Source: Sipunculus nudus
Lineage: Eukaryota; Annelida; Sipuncula; Golfingiida; Sipunculidae
Direction: 5' to 3'
Length of the DNA: 64,000 nt
Assembly (NCBI GenBank): GCA_026874595.1
Contig: CM049311.1
Location: forward strand, 56,876,453-56,940,452
Each line of letters begins with the position of its first letter. Position 1 is the stretch's first letter. Below, one piece after another: positions 13,136-26,200 of this stretch. The notes under the pieces are model-generated. The model made no database searches. It was not told the origin of the DNA and saw nothing but the letters and a program-made list of their open reading frames with translations. A program made the translations under genes and the position numbers.

Positions 13136-16100
13136 GTTGGTAACTTTTTCAATGCTCCTTTACTGTTTTCTGTTTATTTTCTGTTAAGCTGCCCTCAGTA
13201 TCCATTATCTTCATATAATAGGTTATCAGTGCCTTAAAGGGCTGTAATAGATCACCAGGGTACTGATATTTTGTGATATAGAGTCAATATTTAGTAATGA
13301 AACAATATTTTTATATTTGGTTGTGTGATGAAAGACATGGTACATAAAATGCATGTGATTAAGGGGAAATGTTATTGATCAGAAACCACAGTTTAACCTT
13401 GTTGTTTGCTGATTGTCAGTAAATAAATGTTATTTTCAATATTGAAATACTTTTATATGAGAATATTTGGTTATGATCAACTCTGGAAACTCTTGTAATG
13501 TGCATACTTTATGTATGTATCGTGTATTGTTTTGTGAGTGAAGTATTGTAAAACACATCATATTGTGAGATAACGTATCATTACAGCCCTAGTGCCTTAA
13601 CAAATACATTTTACTTTTGATAAAATAATTTTTTATGGCTATGTTTTCAGTAATAGAGGTGGTAAACTTGCAGCCTTGATTTAGTAATTTTTTTATCATT
13701 TCTTTTATTAGCAAACAGAATAAATTTATTTTTATGGAGTTATGTTTGTTTTAAAACAAATTGTATAATAAAATAACTTTGTAAAGTACTCTAGACAATA
13801 CTTGGAACTCTTGGATATGACCCACCCACTCAGCAATTGGAGCACTTAATCATCAGACCTCTGAACTTTACTTGTAGCCTACCAGACTGACACCACAAAT
13901 ATTTGCTGATCCCAGCAAATTTGGATAAAATTAGATAAGGTGCTCAGTCAGAAGGAGTAATTTGATTCATATCTTTAAATCCCTTTGGTTGTCCTCCAAG
14001 CAAGGGCAGGAATTTTGTCACTTTTGGAAAAACTGACACCTTAAACGAAGAAAGATGTGTACACATGTTTTGAGTTCACAAAATATTTTTCAATATTCCT
14101 GAGTTTTAAATACAAGAATAATACAGGAAAGGTCCTGGAAAGGTAATTGCCCATGATAAAACACTATAAACTGTGATAAAACAGTTACTTGTATCATTGT
14201 TACTCTTGTTATAGGGGCAGTAATGAATAAAGGTTTAATAACTAGATTAAATTGTAAAATGTATATTATGTGAAAACCTTGCTGTGATAGCATATCAGGT
14301 AGCAGTGTTATAATCAGTTTCTTTGTTCATCTAGTCAGTTACAATCAGTGGTCACTTTTCTGTTTGTGTCTCACTCTCCATATGTGGGTGTGCATTCTAC
14401 ATTTATTTATATGAATTAGCAACTAATACTGTGAGTTTACATGGTACAAATATATGCAATAAAAAGGATATTTGTTTTCCAATCTGTACAGTAAAGTGCT
14501 ACTCCTAAGCTATGAAAATATTTGATGCACTGACTGAACTTTGCCTCATACATGCGAGTCATAACTGTGTTTTTAGGTGACCATTTCCTATCAGTGGTAA
14601 ACAGTTCTGTATTATTCCAGGATACACTACAAAGATGCACCCTTGTTCTTGTATGCCCAGTTGCACTTGTTGACCTATTTGTTTAGTTATATTGTTAGTC
14701 CTTATCATTATATTAGAATATGAACTTGTTATATGCTGCATTGTGTCAAAACAGCTAGGTGCTGTTCTTCAGATTTATTTATCAGATGATAATCTGGGTC
14801 AATCCCCAGTTATTGGAAACTTGTGTGTTAACATGAAAGAACATGTTAGGTATGTATAGATTTTCTTATCTTTATCAACAGTTGAATGCTGGAGAATGGA
14901 TATATGTTAATAAAGATCCCCAGATCTTAAGTGGCCTATTGTCACTATCTGTGTCAGTTAAACATAATAGACCAAGGGGTCATGTTGAATCATTTGGCTT
15001 CCTATGTTAATGCATGTTTACCTTTAAGGCTTATAATCATTGTTAGTACATTATTTTAACTCTGGCAGGTGATGTGAATTATTTTTGTCTGAAGGCAACC
15101 TTATATTAACACCACAAATTTAATTGAATCCCTATTTGTGGGCGTGACTTAATCCAGAAATATATGAAACTGAACAAATTAGTATGTAGTTGTGCCTTAT
15201 TTAGTAAGTACTTGGTATGGAGATAGCATGTATCACGAGAGGTGCCCTTAACATCCATATGTCTGATGCTCTATTGCTTTCTTCTCATTTCTCCTGAAAT
15301 ACAGATTCAAGAGATCATGAATACACAAAAAGTTATGACTGCTTTGATAAAATTTTGTAGGTCAGGCTAATATCCAAGGAGAAATCCATAAGATTTAAGA
15401 AGTAATCCTGTTTGCTACAATTAATATAAATTTATTCTATATGATTGTGAGGTTTGGCAGTAAGTCATTTTATTTTTTTATTTGAACAGTAGTATGCCAT
15501 TTAGAGATTTCTGTTGAAGCAGAGAACCAGAGCAAAACAGAAAAACATTTTGGAAAATACCCCTTTGTATTCTAGTACATGCATGTAGGGGCTTGTGCAT
15601 GTATGATTATTGGTCTAGTTTTAAGTAAAAATTTAATATTACTATTCAAATCTGCATTGTTGTAATACTAAACATTAATATTATTTAAGTGTGAAAGGTT
15701 TAAGGGAAACCGACAGACCGAGAGTTCATACAAAAATTAAGTCAGTATCATCAGGATATCATCATCCTCATTCTGTAAACCCAAAGAAAGTTCCCCTGAC
15801 CTACCTTTGAGGATGAGCATGGCTTATCCAGATAGCAGTCATAAAGGCTAGATCCAGAACAGTTTGATGTGGTGTCATCCCCTCCAGGACATATGTACTC
15901 AGCATGAACTGGATGTATATAGAGCAAGGCCTGGCTGTACATCTGTACTGCCTATATAGGTTCTCATATATACACACCCTGTCTTGGCAAAGAATTGCAT
16001 ATTCCATTATTGTTCAGTGTTGAAAACTACATGGAATGACAATATTTAATTACTGTCAGTATTGTTATTAAATTTCAGCTTATTATTGTGTGGGTTTTAC

Positions 16101-17438
16101 ATATTTTGGCAGTATGTTATAAACTGCATGTATGTTTAAACTGCCTCTTCAGGAAATGGACTGTAGTATCCAAATGGTACTTCAGAAAGCTAATACAATC
16201 AACTTCTCACACACATCTGTAGGTGTCATTCAGTTTTGTAATAATATTAATTGGATTGTTAAAACAGGTTTTCTTATCACATTTCTTATCTCTTCAAATC
16301 AGACCATCTGTTAAGGTTTTCAGCTTAAATTAGAGCACTAGGAATTTATTGTGACATTTTATTTTGCAAGGAGGGCTGGGAGTCAGTTTCTTATTCATGA
16401 TCGGTCATCGTTTTGAGCAAACCGATTGATGATCGTTTATTAATCAGTTCAGACAAATATATGCAATTATCAAAGAAATATGAAATTATCTGTGAAACTG
16501 TACTTGCGTTTCCCCAGCAGGTGTTCTCCTCTTGCACACAAATGTACCAATCCTTCCTTGTATTAAGACTTAGACATCATCAGACAAATTTTAAGAATCA
16601 AATTAAACGATCCGCAAGGTCGGGTAATATCTTTCATTATGGGAATTAAGACCATCTAAGAATATTAGGCCTCTAGAGGGGCTGTGTTTCTAGCACATGA
16701 AGACAGATTTTATCCGCCAAGGTGTGCTTGGGGAAGATCTTACCAAATAAAATTGCAAACTTGTCCAAAAGAAATTCCAGCCGAAATCAACCAGCCAGTT
16801 AGCCCCAACAAAGAATTTTTTAAAGGACGGCCTAAACAGCTGTACCTAGCATCGATTATTTCTAAGAGAATTCGTAAAATCGGCATTGACCTGGAGAATT
16901 TGTGGGGTATTTTAACACCATCCTGCCCAAATTTTGAAATGTTCTTCTCGTAAGAAAATTCTCCGCTAATTCTGCAGCTCCCTGTGAGTTCACAGATAAT
17001 AAGTTTAATAAGTCCTCCGTTTTCGCATCTATCGTGTCATACTCAGTTACATACAGAAGTTATTTGGGAACACAGAATCATTATATGAAGCGCAGAATGT
17101 GGTAAAAAATGTAAAAATAATATTTGCCTATAACATAAAGGCATTCTGGACAGAAAACAATCATTATTATGATGTAATCGATAGTTGCCTTTGGTAATCG
17201 AGTGCTTGAAAGTGACAGCAAACTGACTGACTTTCAATAAAACTCAATGATCGGCCCACCACTATATGCAAGTGTACAGGTTTTCCTTTTTAGTGTAGAA
17301 AAATTAAGAGTGAAGTATAATTTGCACTTATGACTTTGGGGGGGGGGGTTGCATGTACAAGAAGTGTATCACAAATACCTTTATCTACAGTTAAATAAAT
17401 AAGCCATTGGAATAAATTTTCTTTCTTTTTTGTTACAG
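13136..17438 (+). other. Probable intron of the ankyrin/SOCS-box gene
   Basis: This stretch has no exon I can recognise. It ends with a polypyrimidine tract and TTACAG at 17433-17438, immediately before the large exon. It holds an 11-nt G run at 17338-17348. Two open stretches on the plus strand (16413-16649 and 16684-16953) lie in a slightly different sequence context, but they show no domain and are left unassigned. Confidence 0.45.
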
Positions 17439-19625
17439 ATTACCAGTATTAATGAGAACGAAACTCGAACCAAGACGATGATGCGGACAGTAATGGTCAT
17501 GTGCCACGCGATGCTGACTCGCATTTCTCGGGTGTATCACTTCTCACAGCTTGTGCTTGGTAACTCCAGGTACAAGCCTGATGAAGTGACACCGGAGATC
17601 AAACAGATGGCCATGCTCATCCTTAAGGTGCTGGATGACAATGAGAGAGAACGGTCAAAGGTCATCAGTAAAATAAGTGAGCAGCTGGAACATTGTTATG
17701 ACCTGTTCTCACTCATGAGAGTCACAAATGACAGAGGTTACAACATACTGCAAATGACAGTGATGTCTGGCCAGGTAGATGTCCTACAGTTTCTGTTAGA
17801 ATCTGGTCTGGATCCAAACACAGGCTTGTGCAGCCCACCCTTACATCTTGCATGTTTTCTTGGAGATAAGCCTGCTGTGGAATTTTTGTTGAAATTCGGA
17901 GCTAAAACTAGCTACGAGGCTGGTATGTGCCACCCTGAGCCACATGTACCTGTACGCCATGTGCCGTCTAGGTTTCATTTTCTGGAAACTGATATATACC
18001 TCTGTGATGGACAACTTGAAGTGCCTTTGTTATATGCTATCAAGAATGATAATGTGAAAATTGTGGAACTACTACTTACTTACAGAGGAAGGGTTGACAC
18101 AGAGTGGCCTCTGTATCACTATCCCTTACATTATGCTTGCCACTGTGGTGCCTCCCAAAGTATGGAGTATCTGGTCAGTGTAAAACCCAGTGAACTCAAT
18201 GTAATGGATCTCCAGTCTTTAACACCACTCCTCCATGGTGTTAAGTGGGGTAAACAGTTTGTGCAATATTTAGTGGAAGCAGGGTCTGATGTCCATGCAC
18301 GCACAAAAAATGGAAGGACAAGTTTACATCTTCTGTACAAAAAGACATGCAAGCCACTTGATCTGTATGATACAACCCGGTACCTGTTAGCCATGGGGCT
18401 GGAGCAAGATGTGAATATGTTAGACAGTTCTGGTAATTCAGTGTTGCATGAACTGGTCACTCACGTGAACTTTCAATTATCATCATTCACAGGGATGTCA
18501 GAAAGTCAGCAAATGGAGTATGATGACCATGTCGTGCGGACATTGGATCTTTTGGGGAGGAACAACTGTGAAATGAATCAGGTAAACAGTGGTGGGATTA
18601 CCGCACTTCACAAACTGCTTTTAACTTTTGAGTTCATCATCAGCAATGACCCAACAGGGATTACATTAGAAGCACTGCCAGCGAGGGAGAAATACAAGGT
18701 AGACTTTAAAGTCCTTTACCAGGCTCTCAAGGTACTATTGAAACATGGAGCAGATCCGAACAGTACAACCAGTGCTGGTCGCACAGCACTTCATATTCTC
18801 CTTCACAGCTCACTCAATGTTGAAGTGACACACTTAGAAAACTCTGCTCAAGGTTACTATGATTGTATCTCACTGTTGTGTAAGTATGGTGCCAAACCCA
18901 GTTGCACATTGGCTAGTCATGCAAACATTGTTTCAGTTTTGTCAAAGCTTGGAAGAAAATGCCTTTCTCACAGGGACGAAGATCAGAAAACCATGATGGC
19001 GAAATTCTTGCGGGACCTCATGAGTTTATTAGTACAAAGTGGCCTTAACTGTAACCACAAGACGTTCACATCCAAACGACCGGCATCTAATGCTGGCTGT
19101 GGTAATCTGCTCGTAGAAATGGTGAAACAAGCCCAGTACATCCAACGGCCTTCAGACCTCGAGTACATCTATAGCTGGGTGCTTACTCTCCTACAATTGG
19201 GCGCAAATCCAGATATTGAACCCTACCCCTCAGACCCGATCATTTGCCATTCCCAGAGTTCCATATTCCTCAAACCAAAAAGCACGCAGGCGGTCAATCA
19301 GTACATGTATGAGATCCAGGACTTTCGGCAGGTGTTGGAGGGAGGGCATGCTCAAAAACTTTTGCTCCTCTTCTACAACTCCATGCAGCATGATGCTCTC
19401 TTCCAAAGCATTAGCTCTGCCAAGTTCATGTCTAGGTTTGACCCTAACCGTGTTCCAAGCAGCCACTTTCTTAAAATGCTCAATGGCCTTCTATCTCAGC
19501 CTCGTTCCTTGCAGCAGATGTCACGGGTTGCTATCTACCGAGCTATTGACAGGCAGCTTCAACTGAAGGTGCCTTTGTTACCCCTGCCAACTTGTCTCAA
19601 AACGTACCTTTTGAATATCGAGTGA
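17439..19625 (+). CDS. Ankyrin-repeat and SOCS-box protein, large terminal exon (ASB-like)
   Basis: The exon follows a clear acceptor (TTTTTTGTTACAG) and is open for 728 codons to a stop at 19623-19625. From exon residue about 97 onward there are several ankyrin repeats with the usual 'PLHLA..G....V..LL..GA' pattern, for example CSPPLHLACFLGDKPAVEFL, then YPLHYACHCGA, then GRTSLHLL, and later GRTALHILL after KHGADPNS. The last 45 residues form a SOCS box: a BC-box-like SLQQMSRVAI, with Ser where the family usually has Cys, and a Cul5-box LPLP shortly before the C-terminus. Such proteins bind Elongin B/C through the SOCS box, recruit Cullin-5 and present substrates bound by the ankyrin repeats for ubiquitination. 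The substrate cannot be told from sequence. The N-terminal 95 residues, rich in Met and basic residues, are unassigned. The true 5' end is uncertain: with the 13076 exon the protein would be 748 aa. Confidence 0.85.
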   Translation: MTSINENETRTKTMMRTVMVMCHAMLTRISRVYHFSQLVLGNSRYKPDEVTPEIKQMAMLILKVLDDNERERSKVISKISEQLEHCYDLFSLMRVTNDRGYNILQMTVMSGQVDVLQFLLESGLDPNTGLCSPPLHLACFLGDKPAVEFLLKFGAKTSYEAGMCHPEPHVPVRHVPSRFHFLETDIYLCDGQLEVPLLYAIKNDNVKIVELLLTYRGRVDTEWPLYHYPLHYACHCGASQSMEYLVSVKPSELNVMDLQSLTPLLHGVKWGKQFVQYLVEAGSDVHARTKNGRTSLHLLYKKTCKPLDLYDTTRYLLAMGLEQDVNMLDSSGNSVLHELVTHVNFQLSSFTGMSESQQMEYDDHVVRTLDLLGRNNCEMNQVNSGGITALHKLLLTFEFIISNDPTGITLEALPAREKYKVDFKVLYQALKVLLKHGADPNSTTSAGRTALHILLHSSLNVEVTHLENSAQGYYDCISLLCKYGAKPSCTLASHANIVSVLSKLGRKCLSHRDEDQKTMMAKFLRDLMSLLVQSGLNCNHKTFTSKRPASNAGCGNLLVEMVKQAQYIQRPSDLEYIYSWVLTLLQLGANPDIEPYPSDPIICHSQSSIFLKPKSTQAVNQYMYEIQDFRQVLEGGHAQKLLLLFYNSMQHDALFQSISSAKFMSRFDPNRVPSSHFLKMLNGLLSQPRSLQQMSRVAIYRAIDRQLQLKVPLLPLPTCLKTYLLNIE

Positions 19626-20189
19626 TAGCGGCACGCCTTAATATGCTCACCTTATCAGTGAGCTGAGATGATGGAACAAAATAATATGATTTTGACTTCT
19701 GACTAATCGGGCACATTCACTTGCGACTTCATAAAAAAAAATTTGATGAACTTCGTATCCATAATAATAATAATTCTGCTGTGGGAAGTTTGCATGCAAC
19801 GAAAAGAGATTCAAAACTTTTAATTTCATTTATTTTTCTTGGATATGCTGGAAATGAATTGACGATTATAATACAGCAATTATTTTCTTTTACGTGTGTT
19901 CATGTTTGAGATTTCTTTTGATTATGGCAAGATGTGGCGAATTTGTGTACTGCAGACTGTGATTTGTGGAACACTGTTCTATAAGCGTGATATACGAGCT
20001 TGCTTCGATTTCTCAAGGTGAGGGTTGGATACAGCTTTACTCACAGGTTAAAACATTTATTATCCGTATATTGTATTATAAACGAAAGCTCTTGTACAGT
20101 AAATACCAACTTGTGTTTTTTCACCAAAAAGGTTCACATGCTTATAAATTCTGTAATTTATTAGTTTTCATGTATTTTCGTGTTTCATT

Positions 20190-20195
20190 AATAAA
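20190..20195 (+). promoter_or_regulatory. Candidate poly(A) signal of the ankyrin/SOCS-box gene
   Basis: An AATAAA lies about 565 nt after the stop codon in AT-rich 3' sequence. A second AATAAA occurs near 20390. Either could serve, and the choice is not resolvable without transcripts. Confidence 0.4.
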
Positions 20196-22387
20196 CTTAG
20201 TTCTTGAAGACTTGTAGGTGGTTATTACTGTTAATCAGATACGCTGGAATATGACTTAATTTTCTTCTGTGGATTGGTGTGAAATCTCAATGAATTTGTA
20301 TCATCATAAATCCGGTGGTTTAAGGGATAAATATGACGGATGGTATACTATTTTATAAGAATGGGAAGTCCATCTGTAGAATCTCAAATAAATTGAATAT
20401 GGACTTTTGAGTTAATTGATGTGATATACTCATTTATCAAGACATAATTTCTCATTCATTGGTGATTTAAGGCTCAGATGATTGACCTTGTAAAAACCAT
20501 ATTTTCTGTGCGTGTTTGCGCATTTTATATTCCTTTACGATTAAAATCGCCACAGGACCGATGGTCACGCATGGGATCAGCATGAAGGATTAGATTCCTG
20601 GAAATTCTAATTCCCAGGGGGGGGGGGGGGGGGGGATTTATCCATTTTCTTGCGCTAGATGCAATTTCTGCCAGTTCACGCATATACATTTTATGAACAT
20701 TTGGTTTGGGAAGCAATTTTCACGCATAAATCCATGTGCGCACTTTGATTTTAAGCCATATATGTGCTAAGCTCGTAAAGCCGAAACTCGATTTTACACA
20801 CGATGCATGATAAATGCATGCGCATACGCACACTTATATTTAAAGCTTTGAAATACCAATATTGCTTATTAACATGTACTCAGTTTATTTTTGCCGTGTA
20901 CAGAAGAAACATAGAATCCGCGGGTCAACCGGCACATTACAGGACCGAAGTGTGCTAATTTCTATGTATCGTATTTCGTTGGACCGGTTTAATCGGATAA
21001 GGAATTTGTGTTCTCTTTCATGGAAACGTTTGTTTTGAGGTGAATTGTACATATGTAAGTTTGGATGTATAGGTCTCATTATTACACCTGTTCGTATGTA
21101 TAACTTGGCTGCCTTTGTGTGTGCTTTCAGACCTCGTGAATGCGTGTGATTATTAACAGACGGCCCGGTTATTGCATATATATTCTTTGTTGTAACCATG
21201 TATGATCATAACCAGGCATGAACCTCATGCCAGCTGAGGGAATGAAAGAAGCGTGCGGGGCGCCACCTGGTGTAGGTTTGGTAATTCTTTGGTCGGGAAT
21301 TTGGATTTATTGATTAATGTTCAAAGACTAACGAGGCAAGCGTCATTACATATAGGAAAGCGCCACCGCACGTCTGTTTATGAAACTAAGAAAGGACTCG
21401 ACTCCCTGTTTTAATTTGCACAGTTAGGCTTCACCTGTAGTTTAATTTTATATGAGTATGTCTTTTATGGCTTCACGAAACTTTACAATTACTGGACCAG
21501 GAAGCTTACACTGCCATGTACTTACTACAGTCCTACATAGTTGTCACGGAAAGGCAAGGGTGGTTTAGTGAAAGATTCAATGTGATGGTGTGAATTGTCC
21601 ATGCATGGATGCACGTCATGAAATGCTAGACAAGCCGAATTCTCTCTGAACCCACGGGTCAGTCAGTAATGCGTATAATAATATACGTCCATACAGTTTC
21701 GTTCCACATATTTTAAGCCACATGGATTGTTACAATAAATGTTACCACCATATAATAATCCTTGCACCGAACAATACAGATTAATCATTTGGTTCGTACA
21801 TTTCTTCCCTTTAGACCGTCAACTGGACCATCTCAATTGCTAGGTCTTGGACCGTCACGTTTAACGTCAATCTTTTCCGTGTTTCCTTCTCGTCAACACT
21901 GAAAATTACAGACGTACCGCAAAATATAATCGCGCATATTCTTTTGCAATACGTCGGGGTTAGGCTTATGTTAAGAAAATTTAAAGCATTTCTGACTTTT
22001 AGATCTGCGTTACGAACCATAAAACCGCAGCGTATAATTAATTTCGGGTATACAAAACGCTTAGGCGGCGTTACAAGGGCATAGGGTTGCCCCCCCCCCC
22101 CCCCCCCCCTGCTGGCTCCAAGGACGATCACCATGCAAGACGACATGTGCTATACACCGAATTTAAGAGATGCATGGTCTTTACATACACTTTTGTTTGC
22201 GAGACAATATTTTATACTTTTCCATTAATACGTTTAAAACCAAAAATTTATAGAATCCAGAAGTCCATTCGATAAAAAGGTTAAACTGGGTTGGCTGCCC
22301 AGTGTTCATAGTTTTGTGTTTACAGATCTATACTTCTATATTGCTATACCACTATATTGCTATAATTCACATTGCCCTATTATTTAA

Positions 22388-22391
22388 ATGG
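22388..22391. repeat. Target-site duplication, left (ATGG)
   Basis: ATGG immediately before the left LTR equals ATGG immediately after the right LTR at 28374-28377. Because the LTR ends in A, a 5-bp reading (AATGG) is also possible. Confidence 0.75.
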
Positions 22392-23196
22392 TGTTACGGA
22401 ACCTAATATAAACAGATCATGTATGCGTGATGAACACAAATAATGTAACGGAGATAAAAACAAACCAGATTCTGCAATACTAGGCAGCGTGAAATGTCTA
22501 GGGGAATGAATAAAGAAGTCAGTGGTTTTTGTTAACATATAACTATAATTTATTCTTAAAACAACCCTTACAATACAATACACCAAATCAATACAATTAT
22601 ACAGTAAAACAGCGGTATAGCAACAAGTCAATACATGCACATAGAAATAATGTGCACAGTACCTGGATACCAACACCATCACAACGATAAGTCCTTTAAA
22701 TGTAAACTCGGAGAACGACAGTCCAGTGGAAAGTTCTTGCAACAACCCAGAATGTAAACTGAAGTCAAAATGCATAAAATCCAGGAGAAAGTCTTTGAAA
22801 ATCTATAATTGCCGCATTAGTCGGATAAGGTCATAGAATCTGACACACGCTTATGCGTCCGCTGGAATCTTCTCTGCTCTCTGCCCCCCCCCCCCCCCCG
22901 TTCTAAAACACGGTCCCTTTATAGACCTTCCCACCTCAAGACGAGAATTTTCCACTTCTCGAACAGTCCATAAGATCTTGCACAACATGCGTTTCAGGAA
23001 TTATCGAGAAGACATCGCTGTGCGTACCTCCAAATACCAGGGCCATCACGTGACCTCGGCCAGGCGCGAAAACCCAAGGCTTACATGACAACGAGAGTTT
23101 AACCAGTACGGATTAAACAATGTATTACGCGGCCAGACACGAGCGCCACAACAGGAGTCGCGCCCGCGTCACACAATAAAAAGAGCACCTGTAACA
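22392..23196 (-). repeat. 3' LTR of the Gmr1-like element (805 bp)
   Basis: On the plus strand it starts TGTTACGGAACC and ends CACCTGTAACA. It aligns with the right LTR throughout except for a 240-bp stretch (about 22900-23140) that the right LTR lacks. It contains a 16-nt C run at 22884-22899. Confidence 0.88.
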
Positions 23197-23210
23197 CTCC
23201 CCCTCCTGTT
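23197..23210 (-). other. Polypurine tract
   Basis: On the minus strand the sequence AACAGGAGGGGGAG sits directly against the 3' LTR start (TGTTACAGG), the expected position for plus-strand DNA priming. Positions 23211-23282 form the short untranslated stretch after the pol stop. Confidence 0.8.
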
Positions 23211-23282
23211 TTGTAGATGAAAGTTTTCATCTAAAAAATCATCTCATTTACAACAGTACATAAACATCCTGTTTACAACATT

Positions 23283-26200
23283 TCATAAACATCTCGATAA
23301 GCAATCAGCAAGTATATTGTCTTTCCCTTTAATGTGTATGATATCAAGATTGTAATCCTTTAAGAACAAACTCCATCTTAACAATCTTTTTTATGTTTAC
23401 ACTTCAACTTGTTCATGAAGGGAGGGGATTGCGATCACTGAAGACAATGATAGGCCAGAGTGATGAATTAACATAAACTTCAAAATGTTGCAACGCCAAA
23501 ATCAAAGCCAAACATTCTTTTTCAGTAGTGGAGTAGTTTTTCTGGTTTGCATTAAACTTTTTTTTAGAAATAATTTGGATGATCTATGCCATCATTGCCC
23601 CCTTTTAACAACACAGCACCAGCAGCAGTATCACTAGCATCTACAGCTAACTTAACAGGTACAGAAAAAAGTCTGGAGCTGCTAAAACTGGTGAACTTTG
23701 CAGAATTGCTTTCAAATTCTGAAATGCATTTTCACACTGAACATTCCATACAAACTTTTGTTTCTTCTTTAACAAATTAGTAAAAGGTTCAGCTACAGCA
23801 GCAAAATTTGGACAAAACTTCCTGTAGTACCCAACCATACCAAGAAAACGCATTTTGTTCTCTGGTCTAGGAAATGCAGAAACAGCACTTATTTTAGCAT
23901 CAACAGGTTTTACCTGACCTTGCCCTACAATATGACCCAAAAATGTTACTTGTGCATGACAAAACTCAGATTTTACTTAGTTGACGGTCAGACGTGCTTC
24001 ACTGAGTCTTTCGAAGAGGTCACGAAGAACCTGCAGATGTTTCCGCCAGGTGTCGCTGTACACGATAAGGTCATCAATATATGCGTCGCAGCCCTGAATG
24101 TCCTTGACAACCATATGGATGAGGCGCTAGAACGTGGCTGGTGAGTTCTTCATGCCAAACGGCATACCTTTACACTGGTACAGTCCTTGCGGCGTCACAA
24201 ATGCGGACACTTCTTTCGCTCGATCTGTCAGCCGAACTTGCCAGAATCCTTTTAGCAAGTCAAACTTGGAGACATATCTGGAGCTACCGACTCTATCAAT
24301 ACAATCATCGATCCTCGGAATCGGGAACGTGTCAGTCTTTGTGACAGAGTTCAGTTTTCGACAATCTGTGCACATACGGTAACTTCCATCAGGTTTAGGC
24401 ACAAGAATACATGGTGAACCCCAGTAACTCTTAATAGGTTCAATAAAATCATTGTCCAGAAAATATTGAATCTCATCCTGTGGACACTTTTGTTTTTCTG
24501 GATTCAGTCTATATAAATGTTGCTTGACTGCGCTTGCCCCGCCAACACCGACGTCATGGCACAACATGTTAGTTCGCGCCGGAATGTCACTAAACAAATG
24601 TTCATAATCCTGCAGCAGGTTCTTGAGGTCTTGTTGTTCTTGTGCGGTTAGATGTGACAGTTTGGCATCCAGGTTTTAAAGCACGTCTGAGTTTTTTTTA
24701 ATGGTACTGTACCACACTGAATGTCTACATCACACAATCAGTATCTACTTTAACTGGGTCAGGGTCAGTTTTTACACAATTAACAGCAGTAACATTTTGT
24801 ACAACATCTGATGTGCTTTTTCTGTCATAATATGGTTTCAACATGTTAACATGGCACAGTTGTTTCTTCCTACGTCTATCTGTCAACAGTATGTAATTTA
24901 AATTACTGACTCTTTTGTCAACAATGTAGGGACCAAAATACCTAGCTTGCAGAGGTCTGCCAGGGATGGGAAGTAAGGCAAGGACCTCCTCACCAGGTTC
25001 AAACGCCCTACTTACAGAGTGCTTGTCATACTTTGTTTTCATTTTATTTTGTGTAGATTTTAGATTTGACTTTGTAATCTCACAAGCATTGTGTAGTTTA
25101 ATGCGAAAGTCTGAAACATACTGCAGTAAACTAAGAGAATCAGGATTTTCACACAAGAGTTTTTCCCTAAGCAATTTCAATGAACCTCGAAAGGAGTGTC
25201 CAAAATCTAGTTCAGAGGGACTGAAACCTAAGGACTCTTGAAAGGATTCTCTGGCAGCAAACAGCATTAGGTGGATTCCTTCATCCCAGTCTTTCTGTGT
25301 GTCATAGCAATAAGTCTTGGTCATGTTTTTTAATGTCTGGTGAAAACGCTCGAGGGCGCCCTGACTTTCAGGATGGTATGGCGAAGAGCTGTACTGTTTT
25401 ATACCTTGCTCAAGCATAACTTGTTGGAATAAGCCAGACATAAAATTAGATCCTTGATCAGACTGGATGGATTTTGGTAATCCAAAAGTTGTAAAAAAAA
25501 CTTGGTCAGAGCATTGACAACACTTTTGGCATTAATTTTGCGCCATGGTATTGCCTCAGGGAACCTGGTAGATGCGCACATAATTGTCAGAAGGTATTCA
25601 TGTCCAGATTTTGTTTTGGGCAGTGGTCCAATACAATCAACAATAATCCTACTGAATGGTTCCTCGAAAGCAGGAATAGAGGCCTAAGTGGGGCTTTAGG
25701 GGCCATCTGGCATGTATGGCATGATTTACAATATTGTACATCTTTCCTGAGGTTAGGCCAATAGAAATGTGTACTAACTTTCTGATAAGTTTGATTTATA
25801 TCTAAATGGCCAGACAAAGGAGCCTCATGTGCCATGCTTAGAACTTCATTGCGAAAGCTTTTCGGCATTACTGTTTAATTTTTGATGGCCCACACATTAT
25901 CAGCACATACATCAGGTGGTCGCCATTTACGCATAAGCACTCCATTTTTGACATAGAAACAAACTGGGTTCTGTGACAGCTCATCTTTAGAAACTGCCCT
26001 GGGAAACACTGTTACAGAGTCATTTAAGGAATCTACATCCTTACCAAACTCCTCATGGGAGTCAACAGAGGAATTTTCCTCAGCAGAAACAAACTTCTGT
26101 TTGTCATAAGAGGACCTTGCCTCATTTGAAATACTCTCGCAAGAGTCATTAAAAGACTTAGCCTTATTTAAAGGATACTCCTCGCAGGAGTCTTGAAAGG

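Larger units (their letters stand above)
19626..22391. other. 3' UTR then intergenic DNA, no supported gene
   Basis: After the presumed 3' UTR I find no coding exon. Notable are a 19-nt G run (20617-20635), a diverged repeat at about 20660-20860 related to 11850-12110, and a 20-nt C run (22090-22109). The minus-strand open stretch at 21811-22146 runs through this C tract and has no recognisable domain. Confidence 0.45.

Noticed and set aside
16684-16953. 89-residue open frame within the ankyrin-gene intron
   Set aside because: Protein-like at first glance, but I recognise no family and see no supporting splice sites. Left unassigned.
21811-22146. 111-residue minus-strand open frame with a Gly run
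   Set aside because: The Gly run is only the poly-C tract read on the other strand. There is no domain, splice site or homologous text.
22380-22775. 131-residue minus-strand frame and its relative at 27820-28191
   Set aside because: Both are readings through the LTRs of the retrotransposon and differ by frameshifts. They are not genes.
24127-25868. Idea that integrase and RT come from two nested elements
   Set aside because: Integrase and RT are joined by an unbroken linker of the expected type, with one set of LTRs, one primer site and one polypurine tract.
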